Positions 1 through 8,058 of a DNA stretch of 41,962 nucleotides are shown in pieces. The notes beneath the pieces were generated by a model, which made no database searches, was not told the DNA's origin, and worked only from the letters and a program-made list of their open reading frames with translations. The stretch comes from Akkermansiaceae bacterium. Lineage in GTDB: Bacteria > Verrucomicrobiota > Verrucomicrobiia > Verrucomicrobiales > Akkermansiaceae. The position numbers were made by a program, and so were the translations under genes. The stretch's first letter is position 1, and every line of letters starts with the position of its first letter. The stretch covers positions 1 to 41,962 of the forward strand of contig CAIKHZ010000070.1 of the NCBI GenBank assembly GCA_903827375.1, given 5' to 3'.

Positions 1-20
1 GCTCACAGAGCGCCGCTACA
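1..20 (+). repeat. Dispersed 20-bp repeat, copy A (edge of window)
   Basis: This 20-base sequence (GCTCACAGAGCGCCGCTACA) recurs exactly at 4843-4862 and 38384-38403. Its core, GCTC-ACA-GAGC, is a palindrome with a three-base loop. This copy is intergenic and may start before the window. The remainder of the gene-free stretch to 354 holds one terminator-like hairpin (187-213) and no convincing gene. Confidence 0.8.
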
Positions 21-186
21 AGGCTGCTCAGTTCGGATAGTCTGAAAAGTGGGTTCTCGCCGAGCTGGGGCTGGGCGTTCCCGGGGCATGTTCCTCGGGA
101 GTTCTCAGTTTTTCATCTTCCTCTTGCCCTTTCTCTTTGGTTGAATAGCCACTAATGGATGAATTTTTGACCACTATTGGATTTAT

Positions 187-213
187 AAACCGCCTCATAA
201 GGCGGTTTTTTGG
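187..213 (+). terminator. Rho-independent terminator-like hairpin
   Basis: AAACCGCC (187-194) pairs perfectly with GGCGGTTT (201-208) around a six-base loop and runs into a T-rich tail. It probably ends a + strand transcript that begins before the window. It lies upstream of the sugar-phosphate transferase, so that gene needs its own promoter between here and 354. Confidence 0.75.
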
Positions 214-354
214 TATAAATACCCAAGCTTGGCTCTCCGTTTTTTTATGGATAGGTAGCACGGTACAACATTTCAATTATGGCTTGCAATTTTTGGGCGC
301 TTGCGGTCAATTGAAGCGCGTAAGAGCTTTAGTCCATCCCTTCGAATGCTTCAA

Positions 355-2337
355 ATGTCCCCTGGTTTAATTATTGCTATTTTGCTGGCGTTTGTGCTGT
401 CACTCGGCCTGAACTGGTTGATGATGCGCTTGGCGCCGCACTTGGGGTTGATGGATGAGCCCGGGGAGCGGCGTATCCACCAGGCGGCGGTTGCGCGCGC
501 CGGTGGGATTGCCATCTGGTTGAGTTTTTTGTTCATTCTGGGTGGTGGACTGGTGAGTGGGTGGCTCAAAGTAGGTGGTGCGCTTTCGTGGCCATGGTTT
601 CGCGCCTTTGTTGCGAGTTCGGCGGTGTTGATGATCGCTGGATTTCTTGATGATCGCAAGGGGCTGTCACCCTGGGTTAAGCTTGGAGCTCATTTTCTCG
701 CGCCTTCGATCTTTTTCCTGATGCATCCCATGCATTTGGGGCTTTTTCCCCATGGTTGGCCTCTTGCCTACGATGGTCTGGCGTTTGTGATCTGGTGTGT
801 CATCCTTATTAATGCCTTCAACCTAATCGACGGCTTGGATGGTTTGTGTGGTGGCTTGGCGACGGTTTCGATATTGGGCATGGCGGGATTGGCGATCGCT
901 AACAAGCAGAATGAGGCAGCACTGATGTTGCTTATTATGGGTGGCTCCATTCTGGGATTTTTGAATTACAATATCAATCCAGCGCGCATTTTCCTAGGCG
1001 ATGCGGGGTCGATGCTGATCGGATTTTTTCTGGCCACGGCGGCCACAGAAGCGGTTGGTCGCAAGGCGGTTGTGGGCATGGTTTTGCTACCCATTGCGGT
1101 GGCAGGCGTTCCTCTGCTAGATGTGCTGCTGGCGATTTGGCGTCGCGGCATGCGACGGCTCTTGCTGTTACTGCGTGGGGAAAAGATCGTTGGCGGGATC
1201 TTTTCAGCCGACAGTGAGCACTTGCATCACCGCCTTCTGCATCAAACTGGTTCGCAACGCAAGGTGGCCATCACCATGCAATGCATCTCCGTCGTCCTGA
1301 CAATTCTGGCGTTTTTGCCCATGCTGCTTGGTAGTCGGGTGTATGTGGGATCGGTGGTGGGATTTTTTGTGGTCGCGTTGGTAGGATTGCGTGACTTGGC
1401 GCGGGTGGAGCTGGAGAACACCGGAAGCGTCATACACATGGCAATCAAGCGGCCGGGGCGCCGCCGCTGGGTGGCAGCCGTTCTATTTTTCTATGATCTG
1501 CTGGTGCTCACTGGCGGGTCGATTGCGGCGGTTCTTATCGAGACGAATTGGCTGACCTTGCACTACAAGGTGGAGCCAATGATCCGCTTTGTGATGCTAT
1601 TTGTAGTGCCTGGCGTGGTAGCTCTGTTTGCGATGAAGATTCACCAGCGACTCTGGGTGCGGGCGACGATACGTGATATCATGTCGTTGCATTTTTGGCT
1701 GCTGGCGGCCTCCTTGGTGACTTTCACTCTCTTCTCCTTGCAGTACAAGGGCATGGAGTGGATTTCCCTGCGGCTCTCACTTTTGAGTTACCTGTTTGCC
1801 ATTGGCGGAGTGGGTCTGCCTCGAGTCGCGCTTGACGTGATTCGGGACTTCGGGACAGAGGCACGTCATCGCTGGTCAGCGGGCGCTGACGATGGTGGCT
1901 ACGGGTCTGTGGTGGTGCTGGGGGCGGGGGATATGGGTACGTTGCTTCTCCTTCACTTTAAATCCAGTGACCAAGGAGCCTATCCAGGACTGAAAATGAT
2001 TGGCTTTATTGACGAGCAGAAGAGCCTGCATGGCCGCCGACTTAGGTCGTGGAAGGTGCTAGGCGGCCTTCAATTGATTCCCTCGCTGGTTGCTAAACGC
2101 GGTCTTAAGGGCATCATCTTAGCTATTGACGAGCCCTCTGAGGATTTGCTCGAACGCCTTGCAGCTATCGCTGACGAGCACCAACTTCGAGTCTATCGTT
2201 GGCGTGCGGAGCTGGAGCCGACATTGGGGCAGGCTGACGCAAGGCAGGACTGCCAAGGCCCCGACGTTGCTATGAGGTCGGCAGGAAATGGATGCGAGTT
2301 GTCCGCAAGCGGGCTGGAGGTGCGTGCAACCGCGTAG
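355..2337 (+). CDS. WecA/MraY-family sugar-1-phosphate transferase fused to a CapD-like membrane and Rossmann region
   Basis: The N-terminal ~350 residues form a polytopic phospho-N-acetylmuramoyl-pentapeptide/GlcNAc-1-phosphate transferase domain. Family motifs (numbered from ATG 355) are NAFNLIDGLDGL at about 153-164, the Asp-rich FLGDAGSM at about 213 and the HLHHRLL histidine motif at about 289. Known WecA/TagO enzymes move a sugar-1-phosphate from a UDP-sugar to undecaprenyl phosphate at the inner membrane to start surface-glycan synthesis. The protein is 660 residues, nearly twice the family length. The extra part has further membrane segments (about 372-500) and then a nucleotide-binding-like fold with VVVLGAGDMG at about 518, resembling the N-terminal half of FlaA1/CapD-type proteins without their C-terminal dehydratase. 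The frame is open upstream to a TTG at 301 and also has an ATG at 346; ATG 355 is chosen because the hydrophobic segment starts there. The donor sugar cannot be told from sequence. Confidence 0.88.
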   Translation: MSPGLIIAILLAFVLSLGLNWLMMRLAPHLGLMDEPGERRIHQAAVARAGGIAIWLSFLFILGGGLVSGWLKVGGALSWPWFRAFVASSAVLMIAGFLDDRKGLSPWVKLGAHFLAPSIFFLMHPMHLGLFPHGWPLAYDGLAFVIWCVILINAFNLIDGLDGLCGGLATVSILGMAGLAIANKQNEAALMLLIMGGSILGFLNYNINPARIFLGDAGSMLIGFFLATAATEAVGRKAVVGMVLLPIAVAGVPLLDVLLAIWRRGMRRLLLLLRGEKIVGGIFSADSEHLHHRLLHQTGSQRKVAITMQCISVVLTILAFLPMLLGSRVYVGSVVGFFVVALVGLRDLARVELENTGSVIHMAIKRPGRRRWVAAVLFFYDLLVLTGGSIAAVLIETNWLTLHYKVEPMIRFVMLFVVPGVVALFAMKIHQRLWVRATIRDIMSLHFWLLAASLVTFTLFSLQYKGMEWISLRLSLLSYLFAIGGVGLPRVALDVIRDFGTEARHRWSAGADDGGYGSVVVLGAGDMGTLLLLHFKSSDQGAYPGLKMIGFIDEQKSLHGRRLRSWKVLGGLQLIPSLVAKRGLKGIILAIDEPSEDLLERLAAIADEHQLRVYRWRAELEPTLGQADARQDCQGPDVAMRSAGNGCELSASGLEVRATA

Positions 2338-2360
2338 CTGCGTTTCTTCGCCGCAGGCCG

Positions 2361-2385
2361 TGGAAGCCGAGTCTCGCGGCTTCCA
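2361..2385. other. Perfect stem-loop in spacer
   Basis: TGGAAGCCG (2361-2369) pairs with CGGCTTCCA (2377-2385) around a seven-base loop, just after the transferase stop. There is no T tract, so it is not a standard intrinsic terminator. It may stabilise the 3' end or be a repeat relic. Confidence 0.5.
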
Positions 2386-2507
2386 GACCCTTCGATTGCC
2401 CCGCTTCGCGGTGCGATGTCAGTGAGGGCATCGCCAAGGGGCCAGGCTCGCAAGCGCTCGGTCCGTGTTCAACACCTCCCTCCGATAGAATGAACACCAC
2501 CGGCGAA

Positions 2508-2535
2508 CATCCAACATCGAACGCCCAACGTCGAA
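2508..2535 (+). repeat. Four tandem 7-bp units upstream of the helical-repeat gene
   Basis: The units CATCCAA, CATCGAA, CGCCCAA and CGTCGAA follow one another directly and end 15 bases before the start codon at 2551. They share the pattern C-R-Y-C-S-A-A. They sit in the leader of the next gene, and no function is visible. Confidence 0.6.
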
Positions 2536-2550
2536 CCTACGAGGCGAAAG

Positions 2551-4386
2551 ATGGGCCAGAATGCCTCATCTTTTTCTCTTGACTCTCTTTCGTCCGATGT
2601 TCGCAATTTTTTCCGTTCCGTGATTCGTTCGCTCTACTTGGCATTTAGTGACCGCTGGGCCAATCTGCCTCTCTACCTGCGTCTGGTCTTGGGGAGTGCT
2701 GCGCTTGCGGGGCTGGCATTGTTGGTGACCAAGCCGGGATATCATGGGTTCAGGGCGTGGAGGATGCAGCGCAATTTGGTGGCCGCCCGCAAAGCGATCG
2801 AAGAACTGCGGATGGATGACGCCCGCAATTTGTCGCTGTCGGTGCTGCATGCCGGCGACTCGCGGCTGGAGGCCTATCAGATTTTGGAGAAAGCGACTGC
2901 GGCGCTGCGCAATCCGATGCATGGGGATATTGCGCGGGTACTGATGGCGCATCCGCAAAGCACCGATGAAGACCGCATCAACGGGTTTCGGGGAGTTGCC
3001 AACGAGGTAGCTCTGGGCTTGGTCGGGCAAACATGGCGCAGCCTGCCAATCGAGCGCCAGCATGACCGGCGTTTTGCCCAGATATTTGCCGAGCGCCTGA
3101 TTGCCGAGCGGCGGGTTGGCGAAGCGGCGTCGGTGCTGCTGGCGGTGCCGGAGGCTGAGCGCGGCAGCCCAGTGCAGCGACGGTTGATTCAGTTGCTCAT
3201 CAGCAGTGGCAAACGCGAGGGCTACGATGAGGCCCAGCGGATGATTGCCGCGCAAATGCCCGGCGACGACTCACCGGCCGACATCGACGGGTGGCTCGGC
3301 TTGCTCGAAGCCATCCCGGTGCCGAGCTTGCAGCCGAAATCGCTCGCCCCTCTGCGAAGCTTTCTGGATCAGCCCGATGCTCCCGACAAGGGCCGCCGCT
3401 CGTTGATGCTTTCCCGCATCGACTATGCCGGCAATTTTTCCCGGGCTGGGGCGATTCTTGACGAAGCGATCGGGCGTTGGCAGGTGAGTGATCCGGTGGC
3501 TCTGGCGGGATTTTTGGGTGACCTCGGGCTGTATCAGCGGCTGCTGGATGCCATTCCTTCGCAGAGTGTCCAAAGCCATCCTGAGTTGCTTCCCCGGCTC
3601 CTTGAGGCCATGGAACACTGCGATGCTTGGCAAAGCGCCGCCGATCTCCTCGACACTCAGGCCGGCCTCATCCCCAATTTCGAGGTGCTGGCCCACCGCT
3701 CACTCGCCGCTGCCAAAACCGGCGATACCAGTGCCCGCACGCTGACGTGGAGCGCCGCCATGGCCGACGCCAAAGCCAGTGCTTCCCCCGGTGCCTATCT
3801 CAGAATCCACCGACTCGCCCGTGACGCCGGGATGACCGCCGAGGCCGAGGATGCAATGGTCGCCGCGATCCAACTGGGCCGCGGCCCATTGCCCCTTTAC
3901 GATGACCTCAAACCGCTGATCCGCTCGCTGGCCCAGCAAGGCCGCGACGATACGTTGCTGGAAATTTGTGCCAGCTACATGGTCTTCGAACCCGCCAATC
4001 CAGTTCTCTTCACCCAGTTTACCTACCTCGCCTGTCTGTTCCAAGTGATCGAACCTAAAACCCTCCTCAGGGCCATGCGCTCCCTTGCCACCGCTTTCCC
4101 CAACGACTTGACGATCCAATGCGTGCTGGCCACCGCCTTCCTCTGCAACGGCCAACCCGCCGAGGCAGCCGCGACCTTCGAGAGCCAGAAATTTGATTTT
4201 GCTAAACTGGCACCGGGTTTTCGCGCCGCGTACCTAACATCCCAGGTTCTCACCGGGCAAATCCCCATAGACGATCCACGCATCACGGATTTTCCTTGGA
4301 AATCCACCCAACCCTGCGAACGTAAAAAATTCAATCAGCTGCTCCACGAAACCGAACCCCAGCACTTCGACCCTGCCGATCACTAA
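2551..4386 (+). CDS. Membrane-anchored TPR-like helical-repeat protein, function unknown
   Basis: This is a 611-residue protein with a cytoplasmic-looking N-terminus of about 42 residues, one hydrophobic segment (about 43-61) and a long all-helical remainder. The remainder is rich in Ala, Leu and Arg, with recurring pairs of amphipathic helices such as AERRVGEAASVLLAVPEAER, as in tetratricopeptide proteins. The C-terminal part (NGQPAEAAATFESQKFDF) looks like a canonical TPR. TPR proteins of this layout usually serve as scaffolds, often in envelope or exopolysaccharide machinery. Its position 213 bases after a lipid-linked sugar transferase, on the same strand, is compatible with that but does not prove it. 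The ATG at 2551 has a modest purine-rich site (GAGGCG) 4-9 bases upstream, one of few in this window. A terminator-like hairpin follows at 4455. Confidence 0.8.
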   Translation: MGQNASSFSLDSLSSDVRNFFRSVIRSLYLAFSDRWANLPLYLRLVLGSAALAGLALLVTKPGYHGFRAWRMQRNLVAARKAIEELRMDDARNLSLSVLHAGDSRLEAYQILEKATAALRNPMHGDIARVLMAHPQSTDEDRINGFRGVANEVALGLVGQTWRSLPIERQHDRRFAQIFAERLIAERRVGEAASVLLAVPEAERGSPVQRRLIQLLISSGKREGYDEAQRMIAAQMPGDDSPADIDGWLGLLEAIPVPSLQPKSLAPLRSFLDQPDAPDKGRRSLMLSRIDYAGNFSRAGAILDEAIGRWQVSDPVALAGFLGDLGLYQRLLDAIPSQSVQSHPELLPRLLEAMEHCDAWQSAADLLDTQAGLIPNFEVLAHRSLAAAKTGDTSARTLTWSAAMADAKASASPGAYLRIHRLARDAGMTAEAEDAMVAAIQLGRGPLPLYDDLKPLIRSLAQQGRDDTLLEICASYMVFEPANPVLFTQFTYLACLFQVIEPKTLLRAMRSLATAFPNDLTIQCVLATAFLCNGQPAEAAATFESQKFDFAKLAPGFRAAYLTSQVLTGQIPIDDPRITDFPWKSTQPCERKKFNQLLHETEPQHFDPADH

Positions 4387-4454
4387 TTCCGGTCTCCTAA
4401 TTCCGCTCTCCAGACCTCAGACCGTCTTTCTTTACAACTCACAGCAACCGAATC

Positions 4455-4482
4455 AAGCGGGCCACACGGCTCGCTTTTTTTT
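4455..4482 (+). terminator. Rho-independent terminator
   Basis: AAGCGGGCC pairs with GGCTCGCTT (one mismatch) around a four-base loop and is followed by a run of eight T. It lies 69 bases after the stop of the helical-repeat gene and should end its transcript. The rest of the spacer to the tRNA gene (4483-4671) shows nothing I can name. Confidence 0.8.
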
Positions 4483-4671
4483 GTGCCCAGGCATCAGGAA
4501 AAATTCGCCATTCTCACCTGACATACTCCTTGACAGCCCTCCAGTCGCTTGCTTCCCTGTGGCCGCCTGTTGCCTGATCGGCACCGTTCAATCTGGTGAC
4601 TTTTCGGCGACCAGCCAGTGGCCCGGTAATTCTCCAGCGTCTTCCCAAACCACTGAAAATCAACCTATTAA

Positions 4672-4746
4672 GCCGCTGTAGCTCAGGGGTAGAGCAGCTC
4701 ATTCGTAATGAGCAGGTCGTCGGTTCGAATCCGACCAGCGGCTCCA
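4672..4746 (+). tRNA. tRNA-Thr (anticodon CGU)
   Basis: A full cloverleaf can be drawn. The acceptor stem GCCGCTG (4672-4678) pairs with CAGCGGC (4736-4742). The D stem is GCTC/GAGC and the anticodon stem GCTCA/TGAGC encloses TTCGTAA, giving anticodon CGT (4704-4706), which reads ACG. The T stem is GTCGG/CCGAC with loop TTCGAAT. Discriminator T is followed by an encoded CCA (4744-4746). A weak hairpin (AAACCC/GGGTTT) follows at about 4749-4770 without a T run. Confidence 0.97.
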
Positions 4747-4802
4747 TAAAACCCGATGTTTCAAGGGTTTCCGCGTAGGATTCCCAGCGCTCCTCACCAC
4801 CC

Positions 4803-6305
4803 ATGACCCCTGTTAAACAAGCGCCATTCCATTCACATCGGCGCTCACAGAGCGCCGCTACAATCGATTTCAGCCGCATTGGGTTGGTCTGCCTGGTCGC
4901 ATTCCTGGTTTCGCTGAGCATTGCCGCCCACGTCGCCGCCGAGGCGTACGTACCGGTCAATGAGAAGCCGCCGGCACTGGCACGTGAGTTCCGCGGGGCA
5001 TGGCTTGCCTGCATCTACAATCTGGATTGGCCCAGCGCGAAGGGCCTGAGTGCGGCCAGCCAGCAGACGGAATTGCGCACCATTCTCGACAAACTCGTGG
5101 CCCTCAAAATGAACGCGCTCATTTTCCAGGTGCGCCCACATGGCGACGCGCTCTACGCTTCTGCCCTCGAACCATGGAGCCCTTGGCTCACTGGCATCAT
5201 GGGCCGCTCGCCCGGCTACGATCCGCTTGCCTATTGCATTCGCGAGGCACATGCCCGGGGCATCGAGGTGCATGCTTGGTTCAATCCGTTCCGCGCATTG
5301 CCTAACAACACGCTTGCTGCCTCCATCGACCACGTCACCCGTGCCGCGCCCCAGCTCACGAAACGCTACGGGACGATGACTTGGTGCGATCCCTCCTTGG
5401 CCGATACCCGTGGCCGGGCGCTGCGGGCCATCCTTGACGTGGTGCGCCGCTATGACGTTGATGGGGTTCATTTGGATGACTACTTCTATCCGTATCCGAC
5501 GGGCCATCTGGAGTTTGCCGACGGCAGAAGCCCGGCCCAGCGCCGTGCTTGCATCGATGGCTTTGTCAGCAGTCTCTACACCGCGGTGAAACAGCAAAAA
5601 CCGTGGGTCCGAGTCGGCATCAGTCCCTTTGGCATCTGGCGACCGGGGGTGCCGGCAGGCACCGAGGCGAGCCTCGACGCCTACGAGCAGCTTGCCTGTG
5701 ATTCGCGCAAGTGGTTGAAAAACGGTTGGGTTGATTACCTCGCCCCGCAACTTTACTGGCGGATCTCCCCCCAAAAGCAAAGTTTTCCGGCCCTTCTGAC
5801 ATGGTGGCGGCAGCAGGGGACTCGTCCCGTTTGGCCGGGCATTGCCACCGAACGCATCAGTTCCAGCGATGACCCTGGCCGCCCAGCTTCGGAGATTATC
5901 CGCCAGATCGAACTCACCCGAAAAATCGGCAATAACTCAAACGGCCACCTCCATTGGAGCGTCAAGAGCCTGCAGCGTAACCGCGGCGGCATCGCCACCC
6001 TCTTGGCACGCACCTACACTCAGCCCTGCGCCATTCCAGCCATGCCATGGCTCAGCACGCAAGCCCCCGCCGCACCCGGTGTGTCCGCCACCTTGCGTGG
6101 CTCTAACACCATCATCCACTGGGTCACCGATGCCTCCGCCGCAAAAATCGCCGTCCAGGCCCGCGTCGGGTCCACTTGGCGGACCGTGAAAATTGTCCCG
6201 GCTTCTGCGGACGGGCTGACGCTGGCGCGGGCCGAGGCGATCGCGGTGAGTGCCTTGGATCGCTTCGGCAATGCCAGTCCGCCCAAGACACTTGGTCTCA
6301 AATGA
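4803..6305 (+). CDS. Secreted GHL10-family (UPF0748/YngK-like) glycosyl-hydrolase-like protein
   Basis: This 500-residue protein matches the glycosyl hydrolase-like 10 (DUF187) pattern. It has EFRGAWLACIYNLDWPS near 62-78, ALIFQVRPHGDALY near 104-117, HAWFNPFRA near 155, the acidic strand YDVDGVHLDDYFYP at about 216-230 and GISPFGIWR near 270. The residues from about 415 to the end look like a small Ig/Fn3-type domain. Family members act on extracytoplasmic glycans, and exact substrates are mostly unknown. A signal-anchor-like segment (LVCLVAFLVSLSIAAHVAA) begins at residue 28, not at the N-terminus. The first ~27 residues encode dispersed repeat copy B (HRRSQSAAT). An in-frame TTG at 4884 would give a normal signal peptide, so the true start is uncertain. 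No Shine-Dalgarno sequence is visible at either site. Confidence 0.85.
   Translation: MTPVKQAPFHSHRRSQSAATIDFSRIGLVCLVAFLVSLSIAAHVAAEAYVPVNEKPPALAREFRGAWLACIYNLDWPSAKGLSAASQQTELRTILDKLVALKMNALIFQVRPHGDALYASALEPWSPWLTGIMGRSPGYDPLAYCIREAHARGIEVHAWFNPFRALPNNTLAASIDHVTRAAPQLTKRYGTMTWCDPSLADTRGRALRAILDVVRRYDVDGVHLDDYFYPYPTGHLEFADGRSPAQRRACIDGFVSSLYTAVKQQKPWVRVGISPFGIWRPGVPAGTEASLDAYEQLACDSRKWLKNGWVDYLAPQLYWRISPQKQSFPALLTWWRQQGTRPVWPGIATERISSSDDPGRPASEIIRQIELTRKIGNNSNGHLHWSVKSLQRNRGGIATLLARTYTQPCAIPAMPWLSTQAPAAPGVSATLRGSNTIIHWVTDASAAKIAVQARVGSTWRTVKIVPASADGLTLARAEAIAVSALDRFGNASPPKTLGLK
4839..4862 (+). repeat. Dispersed repeat, copy B, inside a coding N-terminus
   Basis: This is the same 20-mer as at positions 1-20. 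Here the palindrome extends to CGGCGCTC (4839-4846), loop ACA, GAGCGCCG (4850-4857). It is translated if ATG 4803 is the true start. A 24-base match (CGCTCACAG through TACAATC) is shared with copy C near 38383-38406. Confidence 0.85.
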
Positions 6306-6330
6306 TCGCCATAAGGTGCCGAGAGCGCAC

Positions 6331-6451
6331 TCAAGGAGAGGTGGCGTCCCGCCGCCATTTGCCATGCGCAGAGCAAGGGCAGCCGTCTGGCGGTGTTTTC
6401 TAGCACATCTCATGGGGGCAAGATGTGGGGAAGGGTGGCCACTCTCCTTGA
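6331..6451. repeat. Inverted-repeat-bounded structured spacer upstream of gltX
   Basis: TCAAGGAGAG-G-TGGC (6331-6345) is the reverse complement of GCCACTCTCCTTGA (6438-6451) apart from one bulged G. Inside, CACATCT (6404-6410) pairs with AGATGTG (6421-6427). The spacer between the glycosidase-like gene and gltX is therefore dominated by one ~120-base potential stem-loop. There is no T tract at its end and no T-box-like sequence. It could be a small non-autonomous repeat or a structured leader. Confidence 0.5.
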
Positions 6452-6547
6452 AGGGGGCTTCATGGGAAGATGGAGGTCGATGGCTGAGCGGGAAAATTCC
6501 CTGCATGGGAGCTAGACTCTGCAGGGGTTGGAGACTATACCACGGTC

Positions 6548-7867
6548 ATGACCGTCCGTACCCGATTTGCGCCTTCACCGACTGGCTATTTGCACGTTGG
6601 TGGGGCTCGTACCGCCTTGTTCAATTGGTTGTTTGCCCGCAGCCAGGGCGGCACTTTTGTATTGCGAGTGGAAGATACCGACGAGGCTCGCAACAGCGAC
6701 GCTGCAAGACAGGCGATTTTCGACGGCATGAATTGGCTGGGTCTCGATTGGGACGAAGGGCCGGGCGTGGGCGGTAACTGTGGTCCGTATTTTCAAAGTG
6801 AGCGTCAGGGGATTTACGACACCTGGTTTGAAAAGCTGCAGGGTACCGGGCGGGCGTATGAGGACGGTGGGGCATGGCGCTTCCGATTTGAGCGTCGTCT
6901 GGTGACGATGCTGGATTTGGTTTGTGGCGAGGTGACCATTGATTATCGGGAGGAAAGCAACACGCCGGACATGGTGATTCGGCGCTCGGATGGCTCGTAT
7001 GTGTTTCACTTTGTCAACGTGGTGGATGATTTGGAAATGGCCATCACGCATGTGATTCGTGGCGAGGACCATCTGATGAACACGCCCAAGCACCTGCAAT
7101 TGATTGAGGCGCTGGGCGGTGTGGCACCGCAGTACGCGCACATTCCGCTCATTCTCAATTCGGATGGATCCAAGATGTCGAAGCGCGATGCGGGGGCGGC
7201 GGTGGGGGATTACCCGCGGCAGGGTTTTTTGGCGGCGGCAGTGGTCAATTTCATCGCATTGCTCGGCTGGTCTCCTAAAACCGACGCGGAAATCTTCACT
7301 ATCGACGATCTCGTTGCACGCTTTTCGCTGGAGGCCGTCAACCGCGCTCCAGCCCGCTTCGACATGGAAAAATGCCGCTGGGTCAATCAGCAGCACCTGG
7401 CAAAATTGAGCGATGTCGCCTTCGCCAGCCAGGCCGAACCGTTCGTTCGGGAGGCCGGTCTGCCGTTGCCCGAGAATTTTACCGCAGTGGCTGCTGCGGT
7501 CAGGGAGAAGGTTCGCTTGCTGGGCGAGGTGCCCGACGCCGTGACCTTTCTGTTGACGGATGCCATCGAGTTGGATGCGGAGGTAATCGCCAAGGTCCGT
7601 GCCAATGCTGCCGCCGCAGGGCTGTTGGAAAAACTGGCGTTGGCGTTTGAGGGCATCGGCGAGTGGTCGGGAGAAGCTGCCAAGGCCGCCTTGAACGAGG
7701 TGGCGGCCGCTGCCGCTATCAAGCCGGGCCAGTTGATGTTTCCGATGCGTGCGGCACTCACTGGACGGGCCCATGGCCCCGATCTGGGCGATGTCCTCGG
7801 ATTGTTAGGAAAGGGCCGCAGCGTTGCCCGCATCGCCGGATTCATCCAAGTGCTGACGCGGGGCTAG
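6548..7867 (+). CDS. gltX: Glutamate--tRNA ligase
   Basis: This class I aminoacyl-tRNA synthetase charges tRNA-Glu in the cytoplasm. At 439 residues it is slightly short for the family (about 460-500). The HIGH-type motif is PSPTGYLHVGGAR (residues 9-21) and the KMSKS-type loop is SKMSKRDAG (K209-R213). LRVEDTD near 40 and HVIRGEDHL near 175 are typical GluRS strings, and the helical anticodon-binding part runs from about 330 to the end. No Cys zinc cluster is seen in the acceptor-binding region, which is common in bacterial GluRS. It is too long to be the tRNA-Asp-modifying Glu-Q-RS paralogue. Whether it is discriminating or also charges tRNA-Gln cannot be told here. The 20 bases before ATG show no good Shine-Dalgarno site. 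aroE follows 195 bases later on the same strand. Confidence 0.96.
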   Translation: MTVRTRFAPSPTGYLHVGGARTALFNWLFARSQGGTFVLRVEDTDEARNSDAARQAIFDGMNWLGLDWDEGPGVGGNCGPYFQSERQGIYDTWFEKLQGTGRAYEDGGAWRFRFERRLVTMLDLVCGEVTIDYREESNTPDMVIRRSDGSYVFHFVNVVDDLEMAITHVIRGEDHLMNTPKHLQLIEALGGVAPQYAHIPLILNSDGSKMSKRDAGAAVGDYPRQGFLAAAVVNFIALLGWSPKTDAEIFTIDDLVARFSLEAVNRAPARFDMEKCRWVNQQHLAKLSDVAFASQAEPFVREAGLPLPENFTAVAAAVREKVRLLGEVPDAVTFLLTDAIELDAEVIAKVRANAAAAGLLEKLALAFEGIGEWSGEAAKAALNEVAAAAAIKPGQLMFPMRAALTGRAHGPDLGDVLGLLGKGRSVARIAGFIQVLTRG

Positions 7868-7868
7868 T

Positions 7869-7951
7869 GGTGGCCGCTGGCGCGACCCGGTGTTTCGGTG
7901 GCCGCTGGCGCGACCCGGTGTTTCGGTGGCCGCTGCGCGGCTCAGTGTTTC
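7869..7951 (+). repeat. Three tandem 28-bp units between gltX and aroE
   Basis: Two identical 28-base units (7869-7896 and 7897-7924), starting GGTGGCCGCTGG and ending GGTGTTTC, are followed by a diverged 27-base third copy (7925-7951). The array begins two bases after the gltX stop codon. The end of each unit (GTGTTTCGGTG) is the reverse complement of the short array at 8011-8058. Confidence 0.9.
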
Positions 7952-8010
7952 GGTGAATCAGTAAGAGAGAAGCGAAAGACCCGGTGCGCAGCGACTGTTT
8001 CTTTCTCTCT

Positions 8011-8058
8011 CACCGAAACACCGAAACACCGAAACACCGAAACACCGAAACACCGACT
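8011..8058 (+). repeat. 8-bp tandem array CACCGAAA just before aroE
   Basis: Five perfect CACCGAAA units (8011-8050) and one partial unit (8051-8058) end four bases before the aroE start codon. The first units pair with GTGTTTCGGTG at 7945-7955. AGAGAGAA (7964-7971) can also pair with TTCTCTCT (8003-8010). The aroE leader could therefore fold into a long hairpin, with the extra 8-mers offering alternative pairing registers. There are no spacers of CRISPR length. Confidence 0.9.

Noticed and set aside
2566-3255. 229-codon open frame on the - strand
   Set aside because: It is antisense to the helical-repeat gene; composition (His/Arg/Gln-rich) is typical of a shadow frame.
4530-4558. TTGACA as a -35 box for the tRNA-Thr gene
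   Set aside because: There is no TATAAT-like -10 at a proper distance, and the tRNA starts more than 110 bases further on.
6306-6547. T-box or other riboswitch leader for gltX
   Set aside because: There is no T-box sequence, specifier loop or terminator/antiterminator pair. The structure present is an inverted repeat only.
6575-7774. 399-codon open frame on the - strand
   Set aside because: It is antisense to gltX, whose motifs are complete. The translation has no recognisable domain and reflects GC-rich third positions.
8011-8058. Possible CRISPR-like array
   Set aside because: The units are 8 bp with no spacers, so this is a simple tandem repeat.
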